This document shows, one piece after another, positions 1 to 11,356 of a stretch of DNA of 64,000 nt. Both the position numbers and the translations under genes were made by a program. The first letter of the stretch is position 1. Every line of letters starts with the position of its first letter. Origin of the DNA: Casuarina equisetifolia (Eukaryota > Streptophyta > Magnoliopsida > Fagales > Casuarinaceae); assembly GCA_028551475.1 (NCBI GenBank), contig CM052358.1:5892501-5956500 (forward strand), read 5' to 3'. The notes beneath the pieces were generated by a model. The model was given only the letters and a program-made list of their open reading frames with translations, did not search any database and was not told where the DNA came from.

Positions 1-725
1 TAATGGGCCTACCGCCTCCATCACCGGGATTAGAAAGTTTCTCTTGGAAACTTTGATGTTTATAAAGCCAAATTTCCATTAGTAGTTAGCAATGAAATAA
101 GGACCGAAAGGACATGATTGAATATCATGCTAAGCATTGCAAATTACTCGCTAAAATTGAAAGCTTCGGTTTATAAGAGGCAGACTGAAATAAGTGTATT
201 ATTTCCTTTGCTACGTAAGGGGTATTATTTCCTTAACTTGCACTCTAATATCAAATTTAAAAAAATTATTTCCTTACAAACCAACTCAAAAGGAGAAAAT
301 AAGGGCAGCTGGTTGACAACGATGGCCATCTGAACCATTATACGATAACGCTCACTATTTAACAGGGAAACTAAAAGACAAAAGGTGAGCAGGACAGACA
401 CATGAGATGCCAGCTCCGCCGACCTGGAATCTTTAGGCCGTATACGATAAATAATTACCTGAATGAGAAAGCAGGCAGGCTACTTTCTTGGCAGAGAATA
501 CAATAAAATATGACATAAACACAAATACTTTTGGCTCTGTTTTCAGCCTGGCTTTCTCTTGTTCACTTTCTAAGCCTTTTGGTAGGCATTTGGTGCCTAA
601 CTTCCGCTTCTGATTGCAAGCTAAAGCGAAAGAAGGTTCGGAAGCAGGCATGTCTACTAGAATACATATCTAAAAACCAAAAATGCGTAGTAAACCGAAT
701 CAAAGTTGTCCCGACTGCTTATCAA
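1..725. other. Intergenic DNA downstream of the MFS gene
   Basis: This stretch holds no gene I can support. Short open frames exist on both strands, but they are AT-rich, lack recognisable motifs and overlap each other. The part next to 725 probably includes the 3' untranslated region of the minus-strand transporter gene. Confidence 0.6.
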
Positions 726-2525
726 TTACTGGATTACCTGATCAGCTTTAACCTCGCCCTTCTTTTCTTGATTGTGATCGCTAGTCTTAGTATGTGCCCC
801 TATGGGAATGGCACTCTCTCTGAACTTCTTATATATGTCACCCTTGTAAAATTTCCGCGTCCTTGCCACCAAAATCAATGAAACAACAGCTCCAAAGAAG
901 GTAACAGCGGCCAGAATGATGAAAGAGAGCTTATAACAATGGGTACCAATGCAAGTCAGCTCTTTCACTTCAGACCTCTTCATTCCCTTCTCTGCTAGCT
1001 CCTTCAACGCCTCTCTGTCGTAAAGCAGGCCTGTGACCTTCACATTAAGGATGTACGACCCAAGTGGACTTGATAGTTGTCCGCAATTGAACAATGTAGA
1101 GTAGTACTTGAGGCCAAAAATCTCAGAAATGATGGCGAAAAGCAAAGGCAACTGCGCACCGAAGGAGAATCCGATGATAATGGACGCCACATAGACAGAA
1201 CCAGGGGCCGGGAAGGCGATGAGCAAATGGCCGACACACGAAAGAAGAAGCACCAGTGTCATCATAAGGGTTCGAGGAAACTTGTACCTAACAAGGAGTG
1301 TTTCGGAGATAAAACCGGAAAAGACCCTTCCGAAGTAATTCCATATGCTAACCAGTGATACAAAGGAGCTTACAGTTTGACTTGGATATCCCAATGACTC
1401 GCCGATCTGCCCCAAGTTGTCTACTGCTGTCAAACTTGACCCGAGTCCACATATCATTGCGAGGAGTAGAATCAACATGTCGATGCTCAGAAGCGCTTGT
1501 AAAATGGTGTAGTCTTCTCCTCTTTCTGGTTTGTCACATATGTTTGTGAAACAAGATGTTTCCGGCTTCCCTTCTAGCTCTTTGGAAGAATATGGCTGTG
1601 AGGTTTCTTCTTTTAACTGAACTGCTTGAGGTTCCTGACCATTTACCTCAATTCGAGGATCGATCTCAGGTCGGTTCTCGAGGTTCCAGAGGGCAAGCTC
1701 TTCTCTTATTGCAATGAGGAAAGGAACGAAGAGCAAACAGCAAACCACAGTAGCACTTCCGGCATAGGCCGCATGAGAGAAATGAACTAATTTCTGAAGG
1801 ACAATCATAGCCAAAAGAAACAATGCGAGCACGATTGACACATAGAGGAAATGATAGAAGACTCTGAGCTCGTTCGGCTGCCTCACAACCTTCATCAGCC
1901 GTATGGTGTATACGAACACCACGGAAAGCGCTGCCGGAAACCATGCGATCAGTAGAATAAGAGAGACGGAATCGTTTCCATAGATAGCTAAGTAGATTTG
2001 GGTCATGACAGCCCCACTTAGCCCCACGAAACCCTTCAATAGCCCTAACATAACGCCTCTGCTCTCCGGGAAGTTCTTGACGCATGTGGCTAGAGCTCCT
2101 GTATTTGCGAAGTTTTGTGAATTGGCTCCAATACAGATGTACAAGCACATCTGCCATACCTTCGGCTTAGCTATTTTTCCAGTAACAGCTAGCCATATCA
2201 TGAAGTACCCTGTGAAATTCATAGCCGAGCCAACAAGAAGCACAAACCAAGTAGGGGTTACCTCAGCTATAAGGCCGGACAGAACCCCAACGTTGGCTCC
2301 AAGATCTTTGAAGAAGCCCAATAAATTGAGTGTGGATTGGTCATATCCAAGAGAGGCTTTTATCTGTTTCGAGTAGATTCCAAAGAGGTAAGTAGCACCG
2401 GCGCCGGTCATGATTAGGAAGGAGGCGAAAACCGTGAACCAGCGTCCTCGTACCACTTGAACTGCGAAAGGGAGTAAATCTCGGCATCTGATGCCGCTGC
2501 CGGCAGCGAGGAAGTTGCTGCCCAT
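726..2525 (-). CDS. Nodulin-like / NFD4-type major facilitator superfamily transporter
   Basis: This is a complete single-exon frame of 599 residues, starting at the ATG at 2525 and ending at 726. The N-terminal half (about residues 22-270) is a Nodulin-like domain: it opens with VVRGRWFTVFASFLIMTGAG, followed by the family signature around GIYSKQIKASLGYDQSTLN and FFKDLGANVGVLSGL. A hydrophilic linker of about 50 residues (about 290-345) separates it from a second MFS half (about 345-560) containing CGLGSSLTAVDNLGQIGESLGY and the W-N-Y-F-G-R-V-F-S-G motif. About twelve hydrophobic segments are visible, so it is an integral membrane protein. Plant members of this family are around 550-600 residues, so the length is normal. 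Substrate and membrane are not evident from sequence; relatives have been linked variously to nodules, vacuoles and salt or metal responses. The Arabidopsis counterpart is probably At2g28120 (from memory). It has no neighbour within 1.4 kb upstream. Confidence 0.93.
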   Translation of the reverse strand: MGSNFLAAGSGIRCRDLLPFAVQVVRGRWFTVFASFLIMTGAGATYLFGIYSKQIKASLGYDQSTLNLLGFFKDLGANVGVLSGLIAEVTPTWFVLLVGSAMNFTGYFMIWLAVTGKIAKPKVWQMCLYICIGANSQNFANTGALATCVKNFPESRGVMLGLLKGFVGLSGAVMTQIYLAIYGNDSVSLILLIAWFPAALSVVFVYTIRLMKVVRQPNELRVFYHFLYVSIVLALFLLAMIVLQKLVHFSHAAYAGSATVVCCLLFVPFLIAIREELALWNLENRPEIDPRIEVNGQEPQAVQLKEETSQPYSSKELEGKPETSCFTNICDKPERGEDYTILQALLSIDMLILLLAMICGLGSSLTAVDNLGQIGESLGYPSQTVSSFVSLVSIWNYFGRVFSGFISETLLVRYKFPRTLMMTLVLLLSCVGHLLIAFPAPGSVYVASIIIGFSFGAQLPLLFAIISEIFGLKYYSTLFNCGQLSSPLGSYILNVKVTGLLYDREALKELAEKGMKRSEVKELTCIGTHCYKLSFIILAAVTFFGAVVSLILVARTRKFYKGDIYKKFRESAIPIGAHTKTSDHNQEKKGEVKADQVIQ

Positions 2526-3939
2526 TGCTGCCTCCCTTCCGTTTCCGCTGCGATTATGGCTTTATCAGAGGAAATCAGGCAAGAGAAAGACGACGGAAGT
2601 TTAGCAAGGATTAACTGGAGTGCAGAAGTAAAGATGCGTACTATAGCAGATCCGTGGGAGTTAAAGAAGGACGAGTTGAGAAAACGGTGGTTATAGCTTT
2701 CGCTCTCGTGACACTTGAGCTCCTTGTCCGGCGGCAAATAATGTAATCCGCAATATCCTATGGACCCAATGTGTCATCAGAAGCTTCCGAAGTCGAGCTC
2801 CTTGTAATTTCAAAGGTGTGGTAACAAAAGTGACCTATAAATATGCCAATCCTTGGCTGGGAGTTTGTTAAAGTAGAAGTCTTATAGTTCAAAAGCGAAG
2901 GCTCAATTCTTATCTCGTAAACAACAGACGTGTCCCCAACAGCAATTTTGACTGGAATTGCAGGCTTGATTTTTCGCGTGGGTTTTGTGACGGAGGATGT
3001 GAAAGCAACTCCAAACTCTCGTTGGGCTGCCTGTTGGCCTGGGAGTGTGAAAACAGAGGATGGAATCAGATACAACCTCCTCTAGGAAGTGAGGGCGATT
3101 TTTGATTGTCAGTCAGCTAATCACATCCATAAGAACGTTTCTTTTTGAGTTGGGGAGTAATCAAGTAATAGATTAGGGTCAACTATTAGTCATGTGGCCG
3201 ACAGGTTACATTATCTTAAAGAACCCAGACATGTGAAGGAGAAAAGGGACACCAGGACCATTTTTCTTTTTCTTTTGCTTTTAAAATAAGTCACACTCAA
3301 GGAAACATTTAGTTGGCTACTTGATTAGTACCAGATTGTTTTATTGTATTAGGACAAGTCAGTTTTATCCCTTAAGACTACCACAGCACTTCCACTGCTA
3401 AGTCCGATGTCTGCGGAACTTATCCACCTTTTATGGTAATTCTAATTGATACCAGCCAACGAAGTACGAGTTCCAAAATAACTTTTACTGAATTGCTGGG
3501 TCTTGTCATAATCAGCGATTTCTTTTTCTAAGCTTGCCATGTTCTGTGGTCACGAGTGTTATTATTTTCGGAAAATCACGGGCTGTCAAAGCACAGAATG
3601 AAGGAACAGAGGTAAACGAACGAAGTGAGCGGAAAGGTGAGAAGGTAACACAGGTAAGATGACAGAGTGAACAAAAGGAGTTTAGTAGAAAAAGCGGGGA
3701 ACGGAGCTTTCATTCATATGAGTTCTTCTAATTATAAACAGTTCCGCGCTTGTTATATATTGGCAGCCCTACTTAACTACAGACAGTGGACTTACACATA
3801 GATTAAAGAAAGCTTACACGTAACCAAAACCACATCCCTGCTGGTGAGGACAGAAGTCAAGTTAGATTGCTAAGCCGTCTTGCATGACGTATGAGATCGA
3901 CTTGTCTTCCTCCTTCCTTGAGGTTGTCTTGCTCCGCTC
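2526..3939. other. Upstream region of the MFS gene; no gene recognised
   Basis: The 200 bases next to 2525 are the presumed promoter and 5' leader of the minus-strand transporter. A 105-codon minus-strand open frame at 2758-3075 shows no motif I recognise and is not called. The rest is unremarkable intergenic sequence up to the solo LTR. Confidence 0.5.
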
Positions 3940-4461
3940 TGTTAGGATTGGTGGAACAATTAAGTTAAAGGGTATGGTTGTCATTACAATCAGGGGTCTT
4001 TATGTAATTGTGGAACTAGGAAATATCTTCTAGACGTAGTAGATTTCCTAGTAGTGTTGGATTAGGATTCTTATCCTTATTCCTAGTAGTGTTGGAGTAG
4101 GATTCTTATCCTTATGTGGAAGTAGGTTTTCCTAGTAATATTCAATTAGGATTCCTTCAGGGTTTCTCTATAAATAGGAGAAGTATAGAGAAACCTAGTG
4201 GGCAAATTGAGAGAGTCCCCATGGGGGGCTAATTGTTGAAGAAGGCCCCTCTCATGGATTCTAGTTGATGAGAGAATCCATGAGATACCTATTTGAGGAG
4301 AGAGAATGTATGAGAAAATCTAATGAGAAGAGACTACAGGAGACGTAGGACATTATGATGTTCCAAACCTTTTAAATCTGTTGTGTTTGGGTGTGTGCCT
4401 TCTTATATTTGTGTGTTCAATCTCTATGTGGATGATGCGACTTTGTTGAATTCTCCCAACA
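3940..4461 (+). mobile_element. Solo LTR of an LTR retrotransposon (probably copia)
   Basis: A 522-bp unit begins TGTTAGGATT and ends CTCCCAACA, the usual TG...CA termini of an LTR. It is flanked on both sides by the same five bases, CGCTC (3935-3939 and 4462-4466), which is a perfect target-site duplication. A TATA-like CTATAAATAG lies at 4168-4177, giving the plus orientation. Inside is a 35-bp-period tandem repeat (4047-4080 and 4082-4115). No internal retrotransposon sequence lies between the duplications, so this is a solo LTR left by recombination between two LTRs of one insertion. Family assignment beyond LTR class is inference from length and termini. The perfect duplication suggests it is not ancient. 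Confidence 0.88.
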
Positions 4462-4518
4462 CGCTCATTGTTAAGGTTCTGCGATATCTTGCGGTTTGAC
4501 TGAGTCCCGCGTTGCTGA

Positions 4519-4849
4519 CCAGTAGGTGGGATAATGATCTAAGAGGAATGCATCATTTGGTTGGCTTGTTCAGAGAGATAATTATCTCTGTCACGCTCCT
4601 GACCGGCAGCTATGGTGCTGAGGGGCTGAATTACTTGACTGGTTTGACCAGAGGGGAAGGCTTATGTGGGAGGAGGTGTTCTTTTAGTCAAAACCTCATA
4701 AGGATAGCCACAAAGAAAAAGAAGTCCAATTAGACAGAAAGGCAATGTGGAAGCAGTTAGCAGCTATGAAAGAAAATTACAGTCAATTTCTAGGAACAGG
4801 AGCTCCCACTTGACAAGGCGTGCACTCCTCATCTCATCCCACCTACTGG
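4519..4849. repeat. Possible MITE-like inverted-repeat unit
   Basis: The 14-bp sequence CCAGTAGGTGGGAT at 4519-4532 recurs as its exact reverse complement at 4836-4849, giving a 331-bp unit with matching inverted ends. Inside it is a 16-bp perfect palindrome at 4574-4589 (AGAGATAATTATCTCT). I could not find a convincing target-site duplication outside the arms, so assignment to a DNA transposon superfamily is not possible. It could be a degraded MITE or chance. Confidence 0.35.
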
Positions 4850-4869
4850 ATTACCATGAATAGGCATGG

Positions 4870-5128
4870 TGTTAGAAAATAAACTCGTGAATCTAAACTC
4901 ACGGAATCTCTCAAGATCTTACTGCACACACAAAGAGAATATTAGTCAAGTAAAGAATACGCAGAAATTACAAGGTTCAGGACAATCCTTACAAGTATTA
5001 AAGAAACCCAAATAGAATAGGACTAGGAGACCTAAATAGAATAAGATTAGAAAACCATTATAAACTACCCATAATACAAATATGGTAGTTACATAATTAC
5101 CCTTACTAATTTACTCCAAACCTAACAA
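4870..5128 (-). repeat. 3' LTR (element sense) of the first copia fossil
   Basis: This 259-bp LTR copy begins TGTTAGAAAA and ends CCAAACCTAACA. It is preceded by the target duplication CATGG. It aligns over its whole length with the right-hand copy, which is longer (386 bp). A purine-rich tract (on the minus strand) sits just inside it at about 5130-5145, as expected beside a 3' LTR. Confidence 0.93.
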
Positions 5129-8100
5129 TTTATCCCTTTTGGAGTAACATTAGTGCAACATCCTTGCACCATAAGAGAAAGAACATTGCTCCCTAGACTT
5201 GACTCTACTTGGAGTCCATTCTAACAACCCACTAACAAATCTCTAACTTGTCTCTTGTTAGTGGCTTCGTCAACATATATGCTCCATTATCATCAGGGTG
5301 AATCTTCACAAGATCTAACTACTTGAATTCTAATACATCTCTAATCCAATGATATCTAACATCAATATGCTTAGACCTTGAATGAGATGATGTGTTCTTA
5401 CTGAGGCGGATGGAGCTTTGGTTGTCATTATAAAGGATAACCATCCCTTGTTTTATACCAAGTTCTTGAAGAAATGTCTTCATCCACAGAACTTCTTTTC
5501 CACCCTCAGTGATTGTTATATACTCTACTTCTGTTGTAGACAAAGCAACACAATCCTGTAGCCTAGACTACCATAAAACTGCTCCCCCTGTGAAAGTGAA
5601 CATGTACCTTGTTGTAGATCTCCTCCCATCATGGTCACTAGCCATATTTGCATCTGTGTATCCAACCAATACAGGCTCATCATTACCAAAATACAAACAC
5701 AACTTAAAAGTTCCTTTAAAGTACCTAAGTATCCACTTCACACCTTCCCAATGCATTTTTTCAGGATATGAAAGAAAACGACTAACTACTCCAACTACAT
5801 GAGCAATATCTGGTCTAGTGCTTTCTGCAGCATACATCAAGCTACCAACCACAGATGTGTAAGGTCTTTTCTTCATATACTCAACATTACTCTTACTTTC
5901 AGGCTTCTGATCCTTACTCAGCTTGAAATGACTTGCAAGTAGAATATTTACTGCTTTTGTCTTGTCCATGTTAAATTTTTAAAGTATCTTCTCTATATAC
6001 TTCTCTTGAGATAGCCATAACTTTCCATGTTCTCTATCGCGTTTAACTTTCATACCAAGGATTCACTTTACCGGTCCCAAATCTTTCATCATGAAAGACT
6101 TGCCTAAATCCTTCTTCAGCTCAACAATCTTCTTAATGTTCTAGCTAACAATCAATATATTATCAACATATAGGAGTAGGATGACAAAATCATCACCTAG
6201 AAAGTGTTTCACAAACACATAATGATCTGAGCTGGTTTTGTTATAATCGTGTTGTAACATGGATGACTCAAACTTCTTGTACCACTGAGGAGGTGCTTGT
6301 TTTAGACCATACAAGCTTTTCTTTAGTCGATATACAAGATTCTCCTTACCTTTCTCTATGAAGCCCTCAGGTTGCTCCATGTAAATCTCTTCCTCCAAGT
6401 CTCCATGAAGGAATGCAATCTTCACATCAAGTTGTTCTACCTCCAAGTTCAATCTAGCAGCCAAACCAAGAATAACTCTAATTAAAGACATCCTCACCAC
6501 AGGAAAGAAAATCTCTTCAAAGTCAATACCTTTCTTTTGACTATAACCCTTCACAACTAACTGCACCTTATACCTTGGTAGTGGACTATTCTCTTCTGAT
6601 TTCAACTTGTACACCCACTTATTTTTAAGTGCTCTCTTACCTTTAGGCAATGTCACAAGATCATAAGTGTGGTTTTCTCGCAAGGAATTCATCTCCTCTC
6701 GCATAGCTTTCTTCCACTCTTTCTTGTGCTTACATTCATTAGCTTCCTTATAGCATTGCGGTTCTCCCCCATTAGTTAGTATCAAGTACTCATGTGGTGG
6801 ATATTTCATCAAAATTTGATGTTCTCTACTAGATCTTCTCACTGGGGGTTGGGTTGATGACTCAACTGAATGATTATCAACATGTCTTTCAGATTCTTTA
6901 ACAATTGGAGTTTCAAGAACTTCTTCACTTGCTACATCCTCAAGTGGCTTTTCCTGTGTAGTTCCCCTTTCATGTGCACTTACTGGAGAAAAAGAAGGTG
7001 GGATTATATCCTTAAGATTTTCATTAACAACTCTTAGCTTTTCACTCTTCTTAAGATCTTCAATAGTTTGATCTTTAAAGAAGATAACATATCTGCTTCT
7101 AATCAGTTTCTTTGCAGTTGGATCCCACAATCTGTATCCAAAAACATCATGTCCATAGCTCAAGAAGATGCAATCTCAAGCTTGTTCCTTTCGTCCTTAG
7201 GAATATGAATAGACACCCTGCAACTAAATACTCTCAAGTGCTTGAAAGAAACCTCCTTGTCAGTCCATACTCTCTCAGGTGTATCACCTTTTAATGGAAC
7301 TGAAGGAGACATATTAATAAGATCTACTACAGTACACATAGCTTCACCCAAAATGACTAAGATAATCCAGAATGTGAAAGCATACACCTAATTCTCTCAA
7401 CAATAGTTCTGTTCATCCGTTTTGCAACCCCATTATGCTCTGAAGTTTTAGGAACTGTCTTTTTAAGCATGATACCCTGAGTTTTGTAATATTCTTCAAA
7501 CAACCTTCTATATTCACCTCCATTATCTGCACGGACGCAATTTAGTTTTCTTCCAGTTGCTTTCTCAACCATAACATGAAACTATTTGAAGACCTTCAAA
7601 ACTTGATCCTTAGTCTTCAGTGCATAAGCCCATACCTTTTTAGAATGATCATCAATGAAGGTAACAAAATACATAGCGCCACCAAGAGTTTTCACCTTCA
7701 ACATATACACATCTAAATGAATCAAATCAAGGACATATTTTCTTCTAGATGGGGGTCCTTTATGAAATGAAACTTTATGTTGCTTTCCAGCTAATTCTCT
7801 CAACAATAGTTCTGTTCATCCGTTTTGCAACCCCATTATGCTCTGAAGTTTTAGGAACTGTCTTTTTAAGCATGATACCCTGAGTTTTGTAATATTCTTC
7901 AAACAACCTTCTATATTCACCTCCATTATCTGCACGGACGCAATTTAGTTTTCTTCCAGTTGCTTTCTCAACCATAACATGAAACTATTTGAAGACCTTC
8001 AAAACTTGATCCTTAGTCTTCAGTGCATAAGCCCATACCTTTTTAGAATGATCATCAATGAATATAACAAAATACATAGCGCCACCAAGAGTTTTCACCT

Positions 8101-10378
8101 TCAATATATACACATCTAAATGAATCAAATCAAGGACATATTTTCTACTAGATGGGGGTCCTTTATGAAATGAAACTTTATGTTGCTTTCCAGCTAAGCA
8201 ATGATCACAAGGCTTCAACTGCAAATCAGCACCACTGACTCCTAATATGATTTTGTTCTTTATCAAATGCTAAAGTCCCTTCTCACTGAGATGTCTAAGT
8301 CGCTTGTGCCATAGCTCTATGTGATTATCTTCCACCTCATTTACCTTGCCTTTCTGAATAATAGCTTCAGTCTTGTAAAGAGTACTGACCTTTTGCCCTT
8401 TTGCAAGTATAAGAGAACCTCTACTAAGTTTTCATTTACCGCCACCAAAGTAGTTATCATATTCCTTATCATCAAGGTCGCCAGTAGAGATCAAGTTGAA
8501 ACAAATCTCAAGGACATGTCTAACATTCTTCAGAACTAGCTTACATCCAACACTAGTCTCCAAGACTACATCTCCAATGGCAACTATCTTTGCCTGTGCA
8601 TTATTTCCCAAGCTAACACACCCAAAATCACCACTTGAATAAGATGTGAAGAACCTTTCATGTGGGGTAACATGAAAAGAGGCAGCTGTGTCAACAATCC
8701 AAGACGAAACCTGACATGAGATGTTGATATGAGAATTACAAAAGATCATAATACTGGATGTAGTTGCCACTGTATCTTTTTCAACTTCCTTTTCTCCATT
8801 TCTTAATTCTTCTTCCTCAAGTATTCTGCAGTCTCTCTTATAATGGCCAAACTTACCACAATGATAACACTTGACATCTTTCCTCGAACGTGAGACTCCA
8901 CGTAATCTATCAAAATTTGGTGCTTTACTCTTGCTTCTACCTTTACTCTTGCTTTTGTCTCTCTTTCTGTCTACATATATGTTTCTCCCCCTCATTTTCG
9001 TAACCAATACTTCTGTATGTCTATGTGCTCCTTGCTCAATTATTCTTGTTTCTTCATTAAGCAAACCTTCATGGACTGACTTCATACTTAGAATGCTGCC
9101 TAGAGCTGAGTTTGTGAGAGTGACTACCAATGTCTGCCAACTATCAAGTAAGTTACTCAACAATAACATTGCTTGCAATTCATCTTCTAGAACAATCTTT
9201 ATCATCACTAACTGATTCACTAAAGACTTAAACTCACTCAAGAACTCTGTCATCGGTCGTCCTACCTTGTACTTCAAGTTAATTAACTTCTTGAGTAGGG
9301 AAACCTTATTCTGAGGAGTCATGCGTTCATAGAGAGCCTCAAGCTTCTTCCATAATTCACTAGCTTTAGTCTCATGTGCAATATGGTGATAAATACTGTC
9401 CTTAAAAAATTGTCTAATTTGAGAGACAATTTTCTTATTCAACTTCTCCCACTCTTTATCAGTCAGCTTCTCAGGCCTAGCAGAATCTCCTTCCACAGCA
9501 TCATACAAATCTCTACTAATAAAGTAATCTTCCATCTGCGGCTTTCAAGTTTGGAAATTAGATAAATTCAAATAGAAATTAAAAGTATAAAATTACCAAA
9601 ATACCCCTCAACAAATGCCAATCAAATTGACCAAAATACCCCTATGATTATGCCCAAAAATAGTCAAATATCTCCCAAAAAATCACAGAAAAATACTATA
9701 AAAATTAGCACAGAAATCACCTAAAAATTTTATTCGGTCAAAGTCAACAGTTAACGATCAAAGTCAACGCTTGATCGGTTAATGGATAGCTAGACCGGGT
9801 TGACAAATCGGGTCTAGATCTAGGCTGGGCCGAGTCTTCAGATTTGGTCAATGGTCAACGATTAACAAGTTAAACTTTGACTGGGTCAACTCTGGGTCAA
9901 CAGAACTCGTTTTTGCTGTTACAACCGCCTTTCTCCTCCAATTATCGCAATTCTAAAGTGGTTTCCAACGAAACAAGAACACCAATCAATAGATTGGCTT
10001 CCAATGAGTCTATAGAACTTAAAATCACTCCATGAAACACTCAAACAAAAGAGAAATCATAATTCCCCTTTTTGGGCTCACAGGTTTAACACAACTCACA
10101 GCACTCCAATTGATTTTCTGACCACAAAGAAGTCGAAAATCACACAAATGAAGACTAGAGAAGAAAATCTGTACTTCAAACACCGAATTTAGCTTCTCCT
10201 TCAGTGCGTTACACACCAAGTGTTCGACAAAAGGCTTCGTGGAACAAAGCCTTTGTTGACAGCTTCCCTCTTGTGTGCAGTGTGCTAAATACACACCAAA
10301 ACAGTTGTTCTTCCGCTAACTGCTTGACAAAGAATAAGCCTTGGCCCTAATTTAGGAACCTAGGCGCTGATACTAGTT

Positions 10379-10764
10379 TGTTAGAAAACAAACCCGTGAA
10401 TCTAAACTCATGGAATCTCTCAGGATCTCATCGCACACACAAAGATAATATTAGTCAAGTAAAGAACACATAAAAATTACAAGATTCGGGATAATCCCTA
10501 CATCTTCGGCCTAATGAGCAATTCTTCATTATGATGAGGAGGGCTTACAGTGCTTACAGAAAACCTCTGTTTTCTCTCAATCACTCTCAACCTCATACCT
10601 AGGTTTCCCCATAAGGTTTCCTTTTATACAAGTACCAAGGAAACCCAAATAGAATAGGACTAAAAGACCTAAATAGAATAAGATTGGAAAACCCTTATAA
10701 ACTACCCATAATACAAATATGGTAGTTACATAATTACCCTTACTAATTTATTCCAAACCTAACA
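10379..10764 (-). repeat. 5' LTR (element sense) of the first copia fossil
   Basis: This 386-bp LTR copy starts TGTTAG after plus-strand ...TACTAGTT and ends CTAACA, followed by the target duplication CATGG. The adjacent internal sequence on the minus strand reads like the plant initiator tRNA-Met priming site (TAGTATCAG...), which marks this as the 5' end of the element. Confidence 0.93.
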
Positions 10765-10769
10765 CATGG

Positions 10770-11157
10770 TAACTCACCTCTGCTCACCTCACCTCATTTG
10801 CTTGTTTTGATGGTATACTAGACACCCCTCACATGATTTTCAAGGTTTCCTTGTTTCTTTTCTCAAGATGATAGTTATCATAAAAAGATATGGGAAGTTG
10901 TGATAATAAAGAAAAGACAAAACATAATACAATGGGTTACGTTTTCTGTCATGAGGCAAAACGTGTCCAACAAAAAACAAGATAATAATCTGAGGGGGGT
11001 GGAGCGGACAGAAGTAGGCCTAAAGCCCAATACGCAACCAAAAGGCTTGAGATCAGGTGAAAGCTAAAAGGGCCTTGCCTAGAAGGCCGAGGGCAAATAG
11101 AGAACAACAGCAGATGTGAACAAGGAAATATTGGCCGTGCTAGTGTAATTGGCAGCA
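10770..11157. other. Short host segment between two copia insertions
   Basis: This stretch of about 390 bp separates the target duplications of the two copia elements. It contains no gene or repeat that I recognise. It shows the two elements inserted side by side rather than one inside the other. Confidence 0.6.
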
Positions 11158-11162
11158 AGGAT

Positions 11163-11356
11163 TATCACAAAGTGATAACAGCCGACAGGTGAAGGAAATT
11201 CTCAATTGTATTGCAGTGAGTAAAACTGTACAATGTGTTGTTCTTAAATACAAACCTAGGTATGACTTACATGAAAAAATATATAATGGAAATATTTACA
11301 TTAAATTTCCTATATACTATATACCAAAAATAAATCTTCTAGTATCTTCTATAACA
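11163..11356 (-). repeat. 3' LTR (element sense) of the second copia fossil
   Basis: This 194-bp copy begins TATCACAAAG and ends TATAACA on the plus strand; in element sense it runs from TGTTAT to GTGATA. It is bounded inside by the polypurine tract and outside by the target-site duplication. Confidence 0.92.

Larger units (their letters stand above)
4870..10764 (-). mobile_element. Ty1/copia LTR retrotransposon, Tork/Tnt1-like, fossil
   Basis: The element is about 5.9 kb and lies on the minus strand. It is bounded by LTRs that begin TGTTAG and end CTAACA, with an identical 5-bp target duplication CATGG on each side (4865-4869 and 10765-10769). Copia order is read on the minus strand from right to left: gag with a CCHC knuckle (about 8.4-9.5 kb), protease and integrase (about 7.2-8.7 kb), reverse transcriptase (about 6.1-7.1 kb), then RNase H (about 5.3-6.0 kb). 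A priming site resembling the tRNA-Met complement lies just inside the right-hand LTR (about 10360-10378). The coding part is split into many frames, with of the order of eight or more breaks, so the element is dead. The LTRs differ at about 9 percent of alignable positions by hand count, suggesting insertion several million years ago or more. Confidence 0.95.

Noticed and set aside
2758-3075. 105-codon minus-strand frame upstream of the MFS gene
   Set aside because: It has no recognisable motif and no clear promoter or partners, and its length is within what chance allows.
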